The notes: generated by a model from the letters alone, not told the origin. A stretch of 64,000 nucleotides of DNA from Bacteroidales bacterium (GCA_910574205.1 CAJSYJ010000002.1:1-64000), one strand, 5' to 3'; shown: positions 42,639 to 52,521, counted from the first letter of the stretch. Numbers and translations: made by a program.

Positions 42639-43259
42639 CTATCCGAGTAAAGAGTCGTAAATCGCATCGAACGCCTTTCGCAAGGCGTTGCGGTCGTCGA
42701 TGAGCGCACGGAACGCTTCGAGCCGGCGGGCATTGTCCGACTCAGGAATCCACAGCCGCAGATAACCGCCGCGCCCGTATTTCTTCGAGATGTGCGACAG
42801 ACAGCGCTCGAAATTCTCTTCGCGGTTCATCTCGGGATAGTGCGCCAGCGTATACTGTATCGTCCGGCGCAGCGTGATGTCGGCGTCGATCTGCCGGTCG
42901 GCCTCGGCCACGATACGTCCGTAGATGCTGCGCGGCGCCCGCGCCGAGGAGGCGCGATGATCCTCGACCGCCTCGCCCATGACCGCAATTCTGTCGGCCG
43001 AAAACCAGCGGCGCAGATTATCGTCGCCAGTCAGTATCCGTCGCGAAACCTCGTGATGATGCTCGCGCCCCTCGACAAGACCTGTATCGTGATATGCCGC
43101 AACGACATAGACCATATCGGGTTCGACATCGTAATACCCGGCCAGGCTCATACTGTGGGCTATGACAGCACGCACGTGATCGAGGCCGTGCGCCGCATCG
43201 AAAGAGGCGTAACGCGGAATTATCTCCCGCTCGACGTATTGTTCTATTTCACGGTTCAT
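42639..43259 (-). CDS. HD domain metal-dependent phosphohydrolase
   Basis: This 206-aa protein has the HD-domain signature AAHGLDHVRAVIAHS (first His and HD) and VVAAYHDTGLVEGREHHHE (HD metal site). The family hydrolyses nucleotides or phosphodiesters; substrate unknown. The ATG at 43259 is chosen since a promoter box lies between it and the longer frame's start (43328). Confidence 0.82.
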   Translation of the reverse strand: MNREIEQYVEREIIPRYASFDAAHGLDHVRAVIAHSMSLAGYYDVEPDMVYVVAAYHDTGLVEGREHHHEVSRRILTGDDNLRRWFSADRIAVMGEAVEDHRASSARAPRSIYGRIVAEADRQIDADITLRRTIQYTLAHYPEMNREENFERCLSHISKKYGRGGYLRLWIPESDNARRLEAFRALIDDRNALRKAFDAIYDSLLG

Positions 43260-43264
43260 GCGTG

Positions 43265-43297
43265 CAAAGATAACCCGAAATACGGCTCGCCGGCAAA
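43265..43297 (-). promoter_or_regulatory. Promoter of the HD gene, near-leaderless
   Basis: On the minus strand TTTG (43294-43297), 21 nt, TATCTTTG (43265-43272). The box ends 5 nt before the ATG. Confidence 0.6.
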
Positions 43298-43361
43298 TGT
43301 TCGTATAATAAAAACGGGCGCCCTCCATCGGGGACGCCCGTTAGCCATATCCGTCTCGGCG

Positions 43362-44813
43362 CTACTGCTTGACGCAGCGCAGCGGCGTGGCATTTGCACG
43401 CTGCAAGTTGCGGTGCGGCTCATAGCCGTTGTAGGTACGCGTAACCGTATTCAGGTCGAAGAACATGCACCGAGCATCGTCGCCCGAAACGTTGCAAGAC
43501 CAGTAGTAGCCGGTCCACGGCAGAGGACGGTCGGGATTGGAGTTGACGTTGTCAAGTCTGCCGTCGAAGTAGTTGCGGCGACCGCCGGCTGTAAAGAAAT
43601 AGGTTTTGCCCGTAGAGGTATCTTCGAGGTGCCAGCCGTACATCTTTTTGGCCTGCATCCAGTCCATGCCGTCATCCTCGGGCGAAATGGTAAGCGCGGC
43701 GAATATGTCGCCGGCAGCGACGCGCCAGCCTGCGGGGCACGGATCGTAATCGCTCTTGGCGCCTGTCTCCGGCCACAGCGTATCGTCGTGCTGCGAATAG
43801 AGCCAGTCGAAGCCGTTGTTCTCGGCACCGGTAATCATGGCATCGGGATGAGCGACGGCATACTCGACCGTACCGGTCGAAGCGTCGCTTGCCGTATATT
43901 GCAGATAGATGCGGCGGCCGGCGGCGTTATACATGCGGGCATCGGTATTGCCCGAAAAGTCGTAAGACGCCGCACCGACCAGAGGATCCTTGCGTCCCCA
44001 CTGATAGTACATGCCGTAAGAGTGCAATATCTTCTCCTCGTCGGCCTCGCCGTTGCTGTTGACATTGGCTCCGAGATTGCGGTTCATGACCGTGCGGCCG
44101 GCGATTTCTACGGCATCGGCCGCAGGATCGGTCGTAGTGACCCATATATGCCAGCTCCAAATGATATCGCCTGCGGCATTGCGTGCTGCAATGACAGCAT
44201 TGCCCGGCGTAACGGCGTCGGGCTTTTCCTTATCGTCCTTATCTTCGCTCTCGGCCTTCTCGATATAGAACGAGGCAACGCCATCCTTGAACGTAAGGTA
44301 CTTTACCAGATTATTGGAGCTCTGCCACAGCAGCTCGACGCTCTCGGTCTGCAACGGCTCGCCGCTCGTGCCGCGCCTGAACGGATCGAACAGATAACGC
44401 GTATCGGGCTTGGTGGCGATATAGCAGTTCGAAGGTGTCTGGCGGTAGTCGACATCGGGATTTTGCAGTATGGCGACATATACGCTGACCGACTGCGTAG
44501 CGCCCGTGGGAGTATATCCGATCAGCGAAACTTTACCCTCGGTAGCTTCGTCGTCGTCGAACGTCGACGGCGCCGTAACGGTAATCGTGCCCTCGTAGAG
44601 GTCTATGTCGTCGACACGCCAGCCGTCGGGATACGACACCACACGGATCGAAGTGATGTTGTGCGTGAGGAACGAGGCCGTACCGGTTTGTCCCGGCGCC
44701 GTAAGAAGTATGCTGCCCGACGGAACGACGAACTGCTTGACTTCTGTCTTCTCGCACGCGACGGCCGCAGCAAGCGCCACTACGACGACTACGGCACGCA
44801 AAATATTCTTCAT
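43362..44813 (-). CDS. Lipoprotein with FISUMP (major paralogous) domain
   Basis: This 483-aa protein has lipoprotein signal NILRAVVVVVALAAAVAC, followed by Ig-like beta domains (about 25-170). The C-terminal 250 residues are a fib_succ_major/FISUMP-type domain: VMNRNLGANVNSNG, MYYQWGRKDPLVG, DPCPAGWRVAAG and a terminal TPLRCVK. These are surface lipoproteins of Bacteroidetes, some linked to fimbriae. Starts at 44837 or 44846 are also possible; a TATCTTTG box lies at 44856-44863 on the minus strand. Confidence 0.78.
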   Translation of the reverse strand: MKNILRAVVVVVALAAAVACEKTEVKQFVVPSGSILLTAPGQTGTASFLTHNITSIRVVSYPDGWRVDDIDLYEGTITVTAPSTFDDDEATEGKVSLIGYTPTGATQSVSVYVAILQNPDVDYRQTPSNCYIATKPDTRYLFDPFRRGTSGEPLQTESVELLWQSSNNLVKYLTFKDGVASFYIEKAESEDKDDKEKPDAVTPGNAVIAARNAAGDIIWSWHIWVTTTDPAADAVEIAGRTVMNRNLGANVNSNGEADEEKILHSYGMYYQWGRKDPLVGAASYDFSGNTDARMYNAAGRRIYLQYTASDASTGTVEYAVAHPDAMITGAENNGFDWLYSQHDDTLWPETGAKSDYDPCPAGWRVAAGDIFAALTISPEDDGMDWMQAKKMYGWHLEDTSTGKTYFFTAGGRRNYFDGRLDNVNSNPDRPLPWTGYYWSCNVSGDDARCMFFDLNTVTRTYNGYEPHRNLQRANATPLRCVKQ

Positions 44814-44958
44814 ATATCTGAAATTAACTTTTTTCATAAGTTGCAATATCTGGGCAAAGATACCAAAATTGAGTTAAAAAACCTACTTGCGTTTACATTA
44901 TTTGCATTAGGAACAATTCTTGTCTGAGACACCAACGTAACATCACTGCAAAAATTGT

Positions 44959-45726
44959 ATGTCTATGACGGAAATAATGACCGGATCGTCCGAAGCCGAT
45001 TCTCGTTACCGTATCGTCGTTACCGAGAGCGGGCCCTATCTCGTATATGGCCGCCCGCCATTGGCGCAACAGTTCATCATGGCGAACGACCGCGGCGAAA
45101 GCTGGTATTTTCAGGAGGGGAAACACTTCTCCACCGAGGCCGAGCCTACGGCGCTGTGCCGCTGCGGAGCATCGCACCGCAAGCCCTATTGCGACGGCTC
45201 GCACCGCGACGCCGACTGGAATCCCGAGCTCGAAAAGGGCAACGACCGTCTGCTGGATAACGTAGAGGTCAAGCGCGGCGAGCGCGTCAGCGTAAGCGAC
45301 AATCCCAAGTACTGCGTATTCGCCCGGTTCTGCGACGCCGAGGGCGGCATATTCGCCCTTACCGACCGTTCGGACGAGAGAGATGCCCGGCAGATGGCCG
45401 TCCGCGAGGCGTCGATGTGCCCGAGCGCTCGGCTCACGGCATGGGACAACGCCACCGAAAGACCATACGAATACAAATACGAGCCGAGTCTGGGGCTGAT
45501 CGAGGACAATGCCATAGGCGCCAGCGGCGGTCTGTGGGTAAGGGGCGGCATAAGAATGACCCGCGAAAACGGCGAGCCGTTCGAGATACGAAATAGGGTA
45601 GTTGTATGCCGCTGCGGGCAGTCGGCCGACAAGCCATATTGCGACGGTACGCACGCATCGATCAAGTGGCGCGACCAGCTGGAAGGCATGCCCGAGGGCG
45701 AGACGGTGCCCGAAGAGGTGTATTGA
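44959..45726 (+). CDS. Double CDGSH iron-sulfur protein
   Basis: This 255-aa protein has two CDGSH iron-sulfur motifs: CRCGASHRKPYCDGSHRDADW (first 20 residues noted) near residue 70 and CRCGQSADKPYCDGTHASIK near the C-terminus. Each should bind a 2Fe-2S cluster through three Cys and one His. A middle segment CVFARFCDAEGGI with a later MCPSARL pair may be a divergent ferredoxin-like domain. Likely an electron-transfer or redox-sensing protein in the cytosol. Confidence 0.85.
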   Translation: MSMTEIMTGSSEADSRYRIVVTESGPYLVYGRPPLAQQFIMANDRGESWYFQEGKHFSTEAEPTALCRCGASHRKPYCDGSHRDADWNPELEKGNDRLLDNVEVKRGERVSVSDNPKYCVFARFCDAEGGIFALTDRSDERDARQMAVREASMCPSARLTAWDNATERPYEYKYEPSLGLIEDNAIGASGGLWVRGGIRMTRENGEPFEIRNRVVVCRCGQSADKPYCDGTHASIKWRDQLEGMPEGETVPEEVY

Positions 45727-45855
45727 AACTGACGGCTTCATATCGGAAGCTGAAAGGTAGATCAACCATAGTTTTACGTATGATCGGGAGACGGATCGTT
45801 TTCCGGTTATACGTTTTTTTTGCTACCTTTGTCGGCTGAAACAAAACCCATTATC

Positions 45856-47031
45856 ATGAAAAGCTACTCTCCCTCGCTCAAAGCGAATACACGAATCGAC
45901 GTAGCGGACATTCTGCGCGGCATAGCCATAGGCGGAATAGTATTGATACACTTCGTCGAGCACATGAACTTCTACGTATTTCCCGAACCGACGGCCGTCG
46001 ACCGTGCCGTATGGGATACGGTCTTCTTCCTGCTGGCCGGCAAGATGTATGCGATATTCGCGCTTCTGTTCGGTCTGAGTCTCTATATCCAGCACGACAA
46101 TCAGGCGCAGAAGGGATACGACTTCCGGCCGCGGTTCGTATGGCGCATGGTGCTGTTGATGATATTCGGCCTGCTCGACTTATGCTTCTACAACGGCGAC
46201 ATACTCTTCATATATGCCGTATGCGGTTTGATCGTACTGCCGGCGGTAAGGGCAAGCAACAAGTTGCTTGCGGGCATCGCGGCGATACTGTTGCTGCAAC
46301 CCGTCGAGCTGGCATATATAGTCATGGGATTGGCCGATCCCGCCACACAGCCTCTCGATCTCGGCTCGGGCGCACACTTCGCCGCTATGATCCCCGCACA
46401 GACCGACGGCTCGGCGTTGGATGTGGCCGCCGTAGGCATCCGCCACGGACTGCCCTGCAATTTCCTCTGGGCGATAGAGCACGGGCGCATGACGCAGACG
46501 CTGTTTCTGTTCATCGTCGGCATCCTTCTGGGTCGCCGACGGCTGTTCTACGACGAGGGCGGCAATCTCAGCATCTGGCGCCGCATACTGGCAGGCTCGA
46601 TAGCAGCTTTCGTGATTATATATCCGCTGTCGCGGACACTGCCCCAAGCCGTGGACAACGTATGCGTATCTCACTCGCTGGATATCATGCTCTCGATGTG
46701 GCGCAACTTCGCCATGACGGCATTCATCGTATCGTCGGTGGTAATCATATTCTATCGCGTACCGCACGGACGTGCGCTCATGGCCATAGCGCCTTACGGC
46801 AAGATGTCGCTGACCAACTATATCGGGCAGTCGGTCATCGGAGGCATGCTGTTTTACGGCTGGGGATTCGGACTGTACCGGTACTCGGGACATACGACCA
46901 GCCTTTTGATCGGTGCGGCCGTGGTGGTGCTGCAATGGATGTTCTGCCGTTGGTGGCTCGCACACCACAAGCGCGGTGTGCTCGAAGAGTTGTGGCACCG
47001 CGCTACGTGGCTCTGCCCGCCGAGCCGGTAG
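45856..47031 (+). CDS. DUF418/YeiB family membrane protein
   Basis: This 391-aa protein has about ten spans. The start IDVADILRGIAIGGIVLIHF is the typical DUF418 opening, and the C-terminal DUF418 domain shows YGKMSLTNYIGQSVIGGMLF and LQWMFCRWWLAHHKRGVLEE. Function is unknown; the family resembles acyltransferase-3 membrane proteins. TACCTTTG at 45824-45831 is the promoter; the ATG at 45856 is chosen over an upstream frame. Confidence 0.88.
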   Translation: MKSYSPSLKANTRIDVADILRGIAIGGIVLIHFVEHMNFYVFPEPTAVDRAVWDTVFFLLAGKMYAIFALLFGLSLYIQHDNQAQKGYDFRPRFVWRMVLLMIFGLLDLCFYNGDILFIYAVCGLIVLPAVRASNKLLAGIAAILLLQPVELAYIVMGLADPATQPLDLGSGAHFAAMIPAQTDGSALDVAAVGIRHGLPCNFLWAIEHGRMTQTLFLFIVGILLGRRRLFYDEGGNLSIWRRILAGSIAAFVIIYPLSRTLPQAVDNVCVSHSLDIMLSMWRNFAMTAFIVSSVVIIFYRVPHGRALMAIAPYGKMSLTNYIGQSVIGGMLFYGWGFGLYRYSGHTTSLLIGAAVVVLQWMFCRWWLAHHKRGVLEELWHRATWLCPPSR

Positions 47032-47057
47032 GGCAAGAAACGGTAGGATTCAGACGA

Positions 47058-47091
47058 GAAACGCTGCTCCCTTTTCAGAGAGCAGCGTTTC
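47058..47091. terminator. Bidirectional terminator
   Basis: gaaacgctgctc pairs with gagcagcgtttc between convergent genes. Confidence 0.85.
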
Positions 47092-47114
47092 GTTATCTCA
47101 GGTCAGATATTTCT

Positions 47115-47606
47115 CTATAATTCGAGCAGTCCCTCGGGCAATACGAACGTTATCGTTCGTCTCTCGAAATCGATCCCGGCAATGAACTCCTCTACGGCCG
47201 GCACGAGATACTCGCGGCCATCCAGAGTAAGCTCGAACAGAGGGTTGGCCTCGCTGTCGAAATAATCTGTCAATTCGCCCGTGAGCTCGCCCGCACGTAC
47301 CTCGAAGCCGATCAGATCCTCCATGTAGAACTCGTCGTCGGCAGTCTCCTCGCACTCGGGCAGCAGCAACTCTCTGCCCAGCAGCTCCTCGGCGCGGCGC
47401 GGCGTATCGATATCGTCGAAGCGGAGTATGGCGCCCGTCTGTCCGCGACGCTCGAATGAGGCACAAAAAAGCGGAACCGCCAACTTGTCGATCTCGACAA
47501 AAAGCGGTTCCGTCGTGCGGAAGTCCTCGGGGAACGCAGGGTAGAGAACGGCGCTCACGCCGCCGTCTACTCCGAAGAGCTTGGTTATGCGTCCCACCGT
47601 CTGCAT
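47115..47606 (-). CDS. rimM: 16S rRNA processing protein RimM
   Basis: The product is 163 aa. The N-terminal RimM domain (VGRITKLFGVDGGVSAVLY, RAEELLGRELLLPE) and the C-terminal PRC barrel (EDLIGFEV, FELTLDGREYLVPAVEEFI) are both present. It binds S19 during 30S maturation. It follows rpsP by 9 nt, the usual pairing in Bacteroidetes. Confidence 0.95.
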   Translation of the reverse strand: MQTVGRITKLFGVDGGVSAVLYPAFPEDFRTTEPLFVEIDKLAVPLFCASFERRGQTGAILRFDDIDTPRRAEELLGRELLLPECEETADDEFYMEDLIGFEVRAGELTGELTDYFDSEANPLFELTLDGREYLVPAVEEFIAGIDFERRTITFVLPEGLLEL

Positions 47607-47615
47607 ACCCGAAAA

Positions 47616-48155
47616 CTACTCTGCGGCAGCTTCCGTGGTCTGCTCGGCCGTCTCTGCTGCGGCTTCTGCCTCGGCAGCAGCTGCGGCTGCGGCCTCAGCG
47701 GCCTTCTTCTCGGCCAGAGCGGCTGCGCGCTCCTCCTTGACCTTGGCCTCGGCTGCGAGCTGAGCCTTTCTGGCAGCAGCTGCGTCGGTCGACAGCTTGT
47801 TGGTCTTGGCAGCGATCTTGCCCTCCTTCTGTTCAACCCACTTGTTGAACTTGGCTTCGGCATCGGCATCGGTAAATGCGCCCTTGGCTACACCGCCCAG
47901 CAGGTGTTTCTTATACAGTACGCCCTTGTACGAGAGGATAGCTCGACAAGTATCCGTAGGTTGTGCGCCTTTGAGTAACCAATCCAAAGCTCTATCGAAC
48001 TTCAAATCGATCGTAGCAGGATTCGTGTTGGGGTTGTAGGTACCCAACTTCTCGATGAATTTACCATCACGTGGCGCTCTGCTATCTGCGGCTACGATAT
48101 GATAGAAAGCATAACCTTTCTTACCATGACGAGCCAAACGAATTTTAACAGCCAT
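47616..48155 (-). CDS. rpsP: 30S ribosomal protein S16 with Ala/Glu-rich tail
   Basis: The product is 179 aa. Residues 1-85 are canonical S16 ([46 protein letters not shown]). The next 95 residues are a Bacteroidetes-type extension ending in a low-complexity Ala/Glu coil, with long runs of Ala interrupted by Glu, predicted as a single helix. Cotranscribed with rimM. Confidence 0.95.
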   Translation of the reverse strand: MAVKIRLARHGKKGYAFYHIVAADSRAPRDGKFIEKLGTYNPNTNPATIDLKFDRALDWLLKGAQPTDTCRAILSYKGVLYKKHLLGGVAKGAFTDADAEAKFNKWVEQKEGKIAAKTNKLSTDAAAARKAQLAAEAKVKEERAAALAEKKAAEAAAAAAAEAEAAAETAEQTTEAAAE

Positions 48156-48440
48156 TGTGCTAAAAATTTTTTTGGTTAATAATTACGCATAACCCGTTCG
48201 GGGTTTTAAGCCTGCAAAAATAACAATAATATTTCTATCCGCCAAACATTTCGCAGCAACGTCGTCGAAAAAAGGTCGATACATGCGAAAAAAAATCCGT
48301 GCGGCCGCACCGCCCCCTCTTCCCGAGCAGCATAAGGTCGGATCCGACGAAAAGGGTGGTATACAATTTGCCGATAGCACAAAGCGCCCTCGCAGGGCGT
48401 CGAGACTAAATATCAACCGAAAAACAAAGGAGGAAAAATT
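48156..48440 (+). promoter_or_regulatory. Regulatory region of hsp20 with sigma-54-like promoter
   Basis: TGG-TATACAATT-TGCC at 48357-48372 has GG and GC 10 nt apart, the sigma-54 spacing. A perfect 12-bp palindrome gtcggatccgac sits just upstream (48337-48348). The gene has an unusually strong Shine-Dalgarno for this phylum (aaaggaggaaaa, about 48426-48437). The left part of the region serves as the rpsP upstream sequence on the other strand. Confidence 0.5.
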
Positions 48441-48896
48441 ATGATGCCTGCAACAAAAAACCGCAACTGGCTGCCGAGCCTGTTCAACGATTTCTTCGGC
48501 GACGAGTGGCTCGCACTGCCGCAGTACAAGCGCATGACCACGCCCGCCATAAACGTCATCGAGAACGAACACGACTATACAGTGGAGGTGGCAGCACCGG
48601 GCATGACCAAAGAGGATTTCCATATCGACCTGAATGCCGACAACCAGCTGGTCATAAGCTCGGAGAAACGCACCGAGAATTCGCAGCCCGCGGAGAACGA
48701 GTCCAAGAAGGAGAAGGGGCACTACCTGCGCCGCGAGTTCTCGTACAGCTCGTTCCGGCAGAGCTTCTCGCTGCCCGAGACGATCGAGCGCGACAGGATC
48801 TCGGCCAAAATGGAGAATGGCGTATTGAAGATCGAGATTCCGAAAAAGAGCCAGACGGCAGCCGAGGCGAAAGCCAAGTGTATCGAGATCGAATAG
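48441..48896 (+). CDS. Small heat-shock protein (Hsp20/alpha-crystallin)
   Basis: This 151-aa holdase has alpha-crystallin domain parts AINVIENEHDYTVEVAAPGM, LVISSEKRTEN, FSYSSFRQSFSLPETIE, and the conserved Gly-Val-Leu turn AKMENGVLKIEIPKK. It prevents aggregation of unfolded proteins. The N-terminal arm is short. Followed by a strong terminator. Confidence 0.95.
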   Translation: MMPATKNRNWLPSLFNDFFGDEWLALPQYKRMTTPAINVIENEHDYTVEVAAPGMTKEDFHIDLNADNQLVISSEKRTENSQPAENESKKEKGHYLRREFSYSSFRQSFSLPETIERDRISAKMENGVLKIEIPKKSQTAAEAKAKCIEIE

Positions 48897-48942
48897 CCAA
48901 GCATCGGCATCGGGCATATGGTCGATGCAGCCCCATTAACGG

Positions 48943-48978
48943 CAATCCCCGTATAGCACCTTTGCTATACGGGGATTG
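48943..48978. terminator. Bidirectional terminator
   Basis: caatccccgtatagca and tgctatacggggattg form a perfect 16-bp stem with a 4-nt loop. Confidence 0.92.
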
Positions 48979-49007
48979 AAGTATGTATTCACGCAGCGGA
49001 ATCGCGG

Positions 49008-49454
49008 CTATTCGCATTTTCCCGAAATATCCGATATCGAACCGTCGGCATCGACTGCCAGCATGATATAGCGATAGCAGCCGTTGTATCCGTCCCACAG
49101 TCCGACGCGATAAGTATCCCGGTCGGCACACAGCTCGACAGTGAGGTTTTCGAGCATGCTGCGGTCGCAGTCCTGCGCCTGCAAGAACGGATCGTAATCG
49201 AGCTCCGAACCGCGCAACCGTTTGACAAGGGGAGCGGCGACGTAACGCTCTATGACGGTCTGTCTGCGAGAAGATGAATCGGCTCCTTTGCACAGGCATG
49301 CTTCGATATACTCGGCGTAGAACGATCTTATGCGTGATGCACCGTCGCATTCGGCGGCGAGGGCAGTACAGCCGCAACCGCAGGCCTCAGCCCGAAACGG
49401 AAGCGACGCTGCCGCAAGCAACACTGCACAGCAGATAGAATAGCTTAATTTCAT
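49008..49454 (-). CDS. Secreted DUF3828-like protein
   Basis: This 148-aa protein has signal peptide MKLSYSICCAVLLAAASLPF. The mature part resembles DUF3828: IRSFYAEYIEACL, VIERYVAAPLVKRLR, DYDPFLQAQDCD and YRYIMLAVDADGSISDI. The Cys-rich start (ACGCGC) is unusual. It starts 11 nt after the rsmA stop, so the two are probably cotranscribed. The family is periplasmic with unknown function. Confidence 0.7.
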   Translation of the reverse strand: MKLSYSICCAVLLAAASLPFRAEACGCGCTALAAECDGASRIRSFYAEYIEACLCKGADSSSRRQTVIERYVAAPLVKRLRGSELDYDPFLQAQDCDRSMLENLTVELCADRDTYRVGLWDGYNGCYRYIMLAVDADGSISDISGKCE

Positions 49455-49465
49455 GGCCGTTAGAT

Positions 49466-50251
49466 CTATTTGTTTTCCGAGACCCACTGCGTGAGCTCCA
49501 CGAAATCGGCCACCGACAGCTGCTCGGCGCGCATCGAGAAAAAGCGGTGTTCGCGCCCGCCGAAGTCGCCGAATCCGGCACGCAACGAATTGCGCAGCAT
49601 CTTGCGGCGCTGTCCGAACGAAGCCTTGACAACACGTATGAACAACGCCTCGTCGCAGTCGAGATGCCCGACGCCGTTGCGGCGCAGTCGCACCACGGCG
49701 CTCTTGACCTTGGGCGGCGGAGAAAAGACCTTCTCGCCGACGGTAAACAGATACTCTATGTCGTACCACGCCTGCAACAGCACGCTCAGTATGCCGTACT
49801 CCTTCGAGCCGGGAGGCTCGGCCAGACGCACAGCCACCTCGCGCTGTATCATACCGACGCACTCGGGAACGATATCGCGGTTTTCGAGCACCTTGAAGAA
49901 TATCTGGGACGATATGTTGTACGGGAAATTGCCGATTATCTTCAACCGCTCGCCGAAGCGGGCGCGCAGGTCCATAGCGAGAAAATCGCCCTCGACGAGT
50001 CGCGGCGCAAAAGCGGGGTAGTGGGCATGCAGATACTCGACCGACTCGGAGTCGATCTCGGCGCCGTAGGTAACCACGTCGTCGCGCTGCAACAGAAACT
50101 GCGTCAGCACGCCCATGCCGCAGCCCACCTCCAATACCGTGTCGGGCTCGGCAGCGGTGCCGCCCGACAGCGAATCGCATATCTTGCGGGCTATGTTGAG
50201 ATCGGTCAGGAAATGCTGACCCAATGCCTTTTTGGCTCTTACTTCGGTCAA
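49466..50251 (-). CDS. rsmA: 16S rRNA dimethyladenosine transferase RsmA (KsgA)
   Basis: The product is 261 aa. KKALGQHFLTDLNIARKI is the family start, VLEVGCGMGVLTQFLL the SAM-binding motif I and IIGNFPYNISSQIFFKVLE the catalytic NLPY-type motif (here NFPY). It dimethylates two adenosines near the 3' end of 16S rRNA. No ATG is available in frame near the start; TTG at 50251 is used. It lies 15 nt after recQ. Confidence 0.95.
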   Translation of the reverse strand: MTEVRAKKALGQHFLTDLNIARKICDSLSGGTAAEPDTVLEVGCGMGVLTQFLLQRDDVVTYGAEIDSESVEYLHAHYPAFAPRLVEGDFLAMDLRARFGERLKIIGNFPYNISSQIFFKVLENRDIVPECVGMIQREVAVRLAEPPGSKEYGILSVLLQAWYDIEYLFTVGEKVFSPPPKVKSAVVRLRRNGVGHLDCDEALFIRVVKASFGQRRKMLRNSLRAGFGDFGGREHRFFSMRAEQLSVADFVELTQWVSENK

Positions 50252-50266
50252 ATCAATCGGTATAAA

Positions 50267-52456
50267 TCAGTTGGCAACCTCGCTGAGGAACTTGATGCGC
50301 ACCAGTCGTATCTCCTCCTCGGTGTACTCCGAGCCGAGCTCCTCTATCGCATCGTCAAGAGAATCGCTCTGCGCGTCCTCCTTAAAATATAGGTATATGT
50401 CGTCGACCTTGTCGTCGTCCATGACCGTATTGAGATAATAGCAGATGTCGAGACGCGTGCCTGACTTGACTATCGCTTCGATCTCCGTCAGAAGCTCGTT
50501 CATATCGAAGTTGCGGGCGCGCGCTATATCCTCGAAATCCATCTTACGGTCGATAGACTGTATGATGAATATCTTGTTGCTGGACTTGTTGGCGACCGCC
50601 TTGACCACTATATCCTGCGGACGTTCGATATCCTTCTCCTCGACATACGCCTTAATCAGCTTGACGAACTCGGCGCCGAACTTCTGAGCCTTGCCGGCTC
50701 CGACACCCGATATGCTCTGCAACTCTTCGAGCGTGACGGGATACTGTATCGACATATCCTCCAATGACGGATCCTGAAATATTACGTAGGGCGGCAGGTC
50801 GTGCTGCTTGGCCACCTTGCGGCGCAAGTCTTTAAGCATGGCGAACAGCTCCTCGTCGGCCGCTCCGCCGCCGCGCGCCGAGACCTGCTCGGCCTCCTGC
50901 TCCTCACGGTCGTAATCGTGGTCGAGCGTGACGGTAACGGGCGAGGGCGAGGCGATATACCGCAGTCCGGCATCGTTGATCGATATAAGTCCGTAGTTCT
51001 CTATATTCTTGTCGATCAAGCCCATTATCAGAGCCTGACGGATTACGGCATTCCAGAAGCGCGCATCCTTCTCGGCGCCTGCGCCGAACCACTCGCTCTT
51101 ATTGTGACCATAGCTCTTTATCATGGCCGTCATCTTGCCCGTAAGCATCGAGACGAGATAGTCGATCTTGAACTTGTCGCCTATGTCGCGCAGAGCCGAA
51201 AGAGCCATGCACATCTGTTCGCGCACCTCGACCTTGGGCTTGGGGTGGCAGCAGTTGTCGCAGTTGCCGCAGTTGTCCTCCGTGTAATCCTCGCCGAAGT
51301 AATGCAGCAGCGTCTTGCGGCGGCACATCGAGCTCTCGGCATAGGATACGGTCTCCAACAGCAGCAGTTTGCCGATCTCCTGTTCGGCTACGGGCTTGCC
51401 CTGCATGAACTTCTCCAACTTCTGTATATCCTTGTAGTTGTAGAACGTAAGGCAGTATCCCTCGCCTCCGTCGCGGCCGGCGCGGCCGGTCTCCTGATAG
51501 TAGCCTTCGAGCGACTTGGGTATGTCGTAATGTATGACGTATCTCACATCGGGCTTGTCGATACCCATGCCGAAGGCTATGGTGGCCACTATTACGTCGA
51601 CGCGCTCCATGAGGAATGCGTCCTGATTGTCGGCGCGCGTCTGCGCATCCATGCCGGCATGATAAGCCAAAGCCTTGATGCCGTTGGCCACGAGCAGCTC
51701 GGCCAGCTCCTCGACCTTCTTGCGGCTCAGACAATATATTATGCCGCTCTTGCCCTCGTGCTGCTTGATGAAGCGAATGATATCGCGGTCAACGTTGTGC
51801 TTGGGACGTATCTCGTAATAGAGATTCGAGCGGTTGAAAGACGAACGGAACAGCGCGGCATCGGTCATGCCGAGGTTCTTCTGTATATCCATTTGCACCT
51901 TGGGCGTGGCGGTGGCCGTCAGCGCGATCAGTGGCGCGGGACCTATGTCGTTTATTATGGGACGTATACGGCGATACTCGGGACGGAAATCGTGTCCCCA
52001 CTCCGAGATGCAGTGCGCCTCGTCGATTGCATAGAACGATATCTTGATCTTTCTCAGAAAGGCAATGTTATCCTCTTTCGTCAGCGACTCGGGTGCGAAA
52101 TAGAGCAGCTTGGTGCGGCCTTCGAGCACATCCTGACGCACCTGCGCAATGGCAGACTTATTCAGCGACGAATTGAGGAAATGGGCGATGCCCGACTCGG
52201 TAGAGAACGTCCGCATCGCGTCGACCTGATTCTTCATAAGTGCGATCAGGGGCGATATGACTATGGCCACTCCGTCCATTATCAGCGCAGGCAACTGGTA
52301 GCACAGCGACTTGCCTCCGCCGGTAGGCATAAGAACGAACGTGTCCCGGCCTGCCAATACGTTGCGTATGACGGCCTCCTGATTTCCCTTGAACGAAGAA
52401 AAACCAAAATACTCCTTTAACTTCTCGTGCAACAAATCCTCCTCCCGGAATTTCAT
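50267..52456 (-). CDS. recQ: ATP-dependent DNA helicase RecQ
   Basis: The product is 729 aa. Helicase motifs are [15 protein letters not shown] (I), [19 protein letters not shown] (II), ALTATATP (III), [17 protein letters not shown] and [10 protein letters not shown] (VI). A RQC zinc domain ([23 protein letters not shown]) and an HRDC domain (about 560-640) follow, plus a C-terminal tail. It unwinds recombination and repair intermediates. Normal length for Bacteroidetes. Confidence 0.96.
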   Translation of the reverse strand: MKFREEDLLHEKLKEYFGFSSFKGNQEAVIRNVLAGRDTFVLMPTGGGKSLCYQLPALIMDGVAIVISPLIALMKNQVDAMRTFSTESGIAHFLNSSLNKSAIAQVRQDVLEGRTKLLYFAPESLTKEDNIAFLRKIKISFYAIDEAHCISEWGHDFRPEYRRIRPIINDIGPAPLIALTATATPKVQMDIQKNLGMTDAALFRSSFNRSNLYYEIRPKHNVDRDIIRFIKQHEGKSGIIYCLSRKKVEELAELLVANGIKALAYHAGMDAQTRADNQDAFLMERVDVIVATIAFGMGIDKPDVRYVIHYDIPKSLEGYYQETGRAGRDGGEGYCLTFYNYKDIQKLEKFMQGKPVAEQEIGKLLLLETVSYAESSMCRRKTLLHYFGEDYTEDNCGNCDNCCHPKPKVEVREQMCMALSALRDIGDKFKIDYLVSMLTGKMTAMIKSYGHNKSEWFGAGAEKDARFWNAVIRQALIMGLIDKNIENYGLISINDAGLRYIASPSPVTVTLDHDYDREEQEAEQVSARGGGAADEELFAMLKDLRRKVAKQHDLPPYVIFQDPSLEDMSIQYPVTLEELQSISGVGAGKAQKFGAEFVKLIKAYVEEKDIERPQDIVVKAVANKSSNKIFIIQSIDRKMDFEDIARARNFDMNELLTEIEAIVKSGTRLDICYYLNTVMDDDKVDDIYLYFKEDAQSDSLDDAIEELGSEYTEEEIRLVRIKFLSEVAN

Positions 52457-52513
52457 ATCAGTTTTCGATCACAAAATTTTACTCAAAGATAAAACTATTT
52501 TTGGAAAAAATAA

Positions 52514-52521
52514 TAACTTTG
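52514..52521 (+). promoter_or_regulatory. Promoter -7 box of lptB
   Basis: TAACTTTG, 20 nt before the ATG of the ABC ATPase gene, in an A/T-rich divergent spacer with recQ. Confidence 0.55.

Noticed and set aside
49455-50180. N-terminal extension of the DUF3828-like gene to 390 aa
   Set aside because: It overlaps rsmA in another frame; the signal peptide at 49454 marks the true start.
50801-52420. 539-aa open frame antisense to recQ
   Set aside because: It is opposite intact helicase motifs and has no family features.
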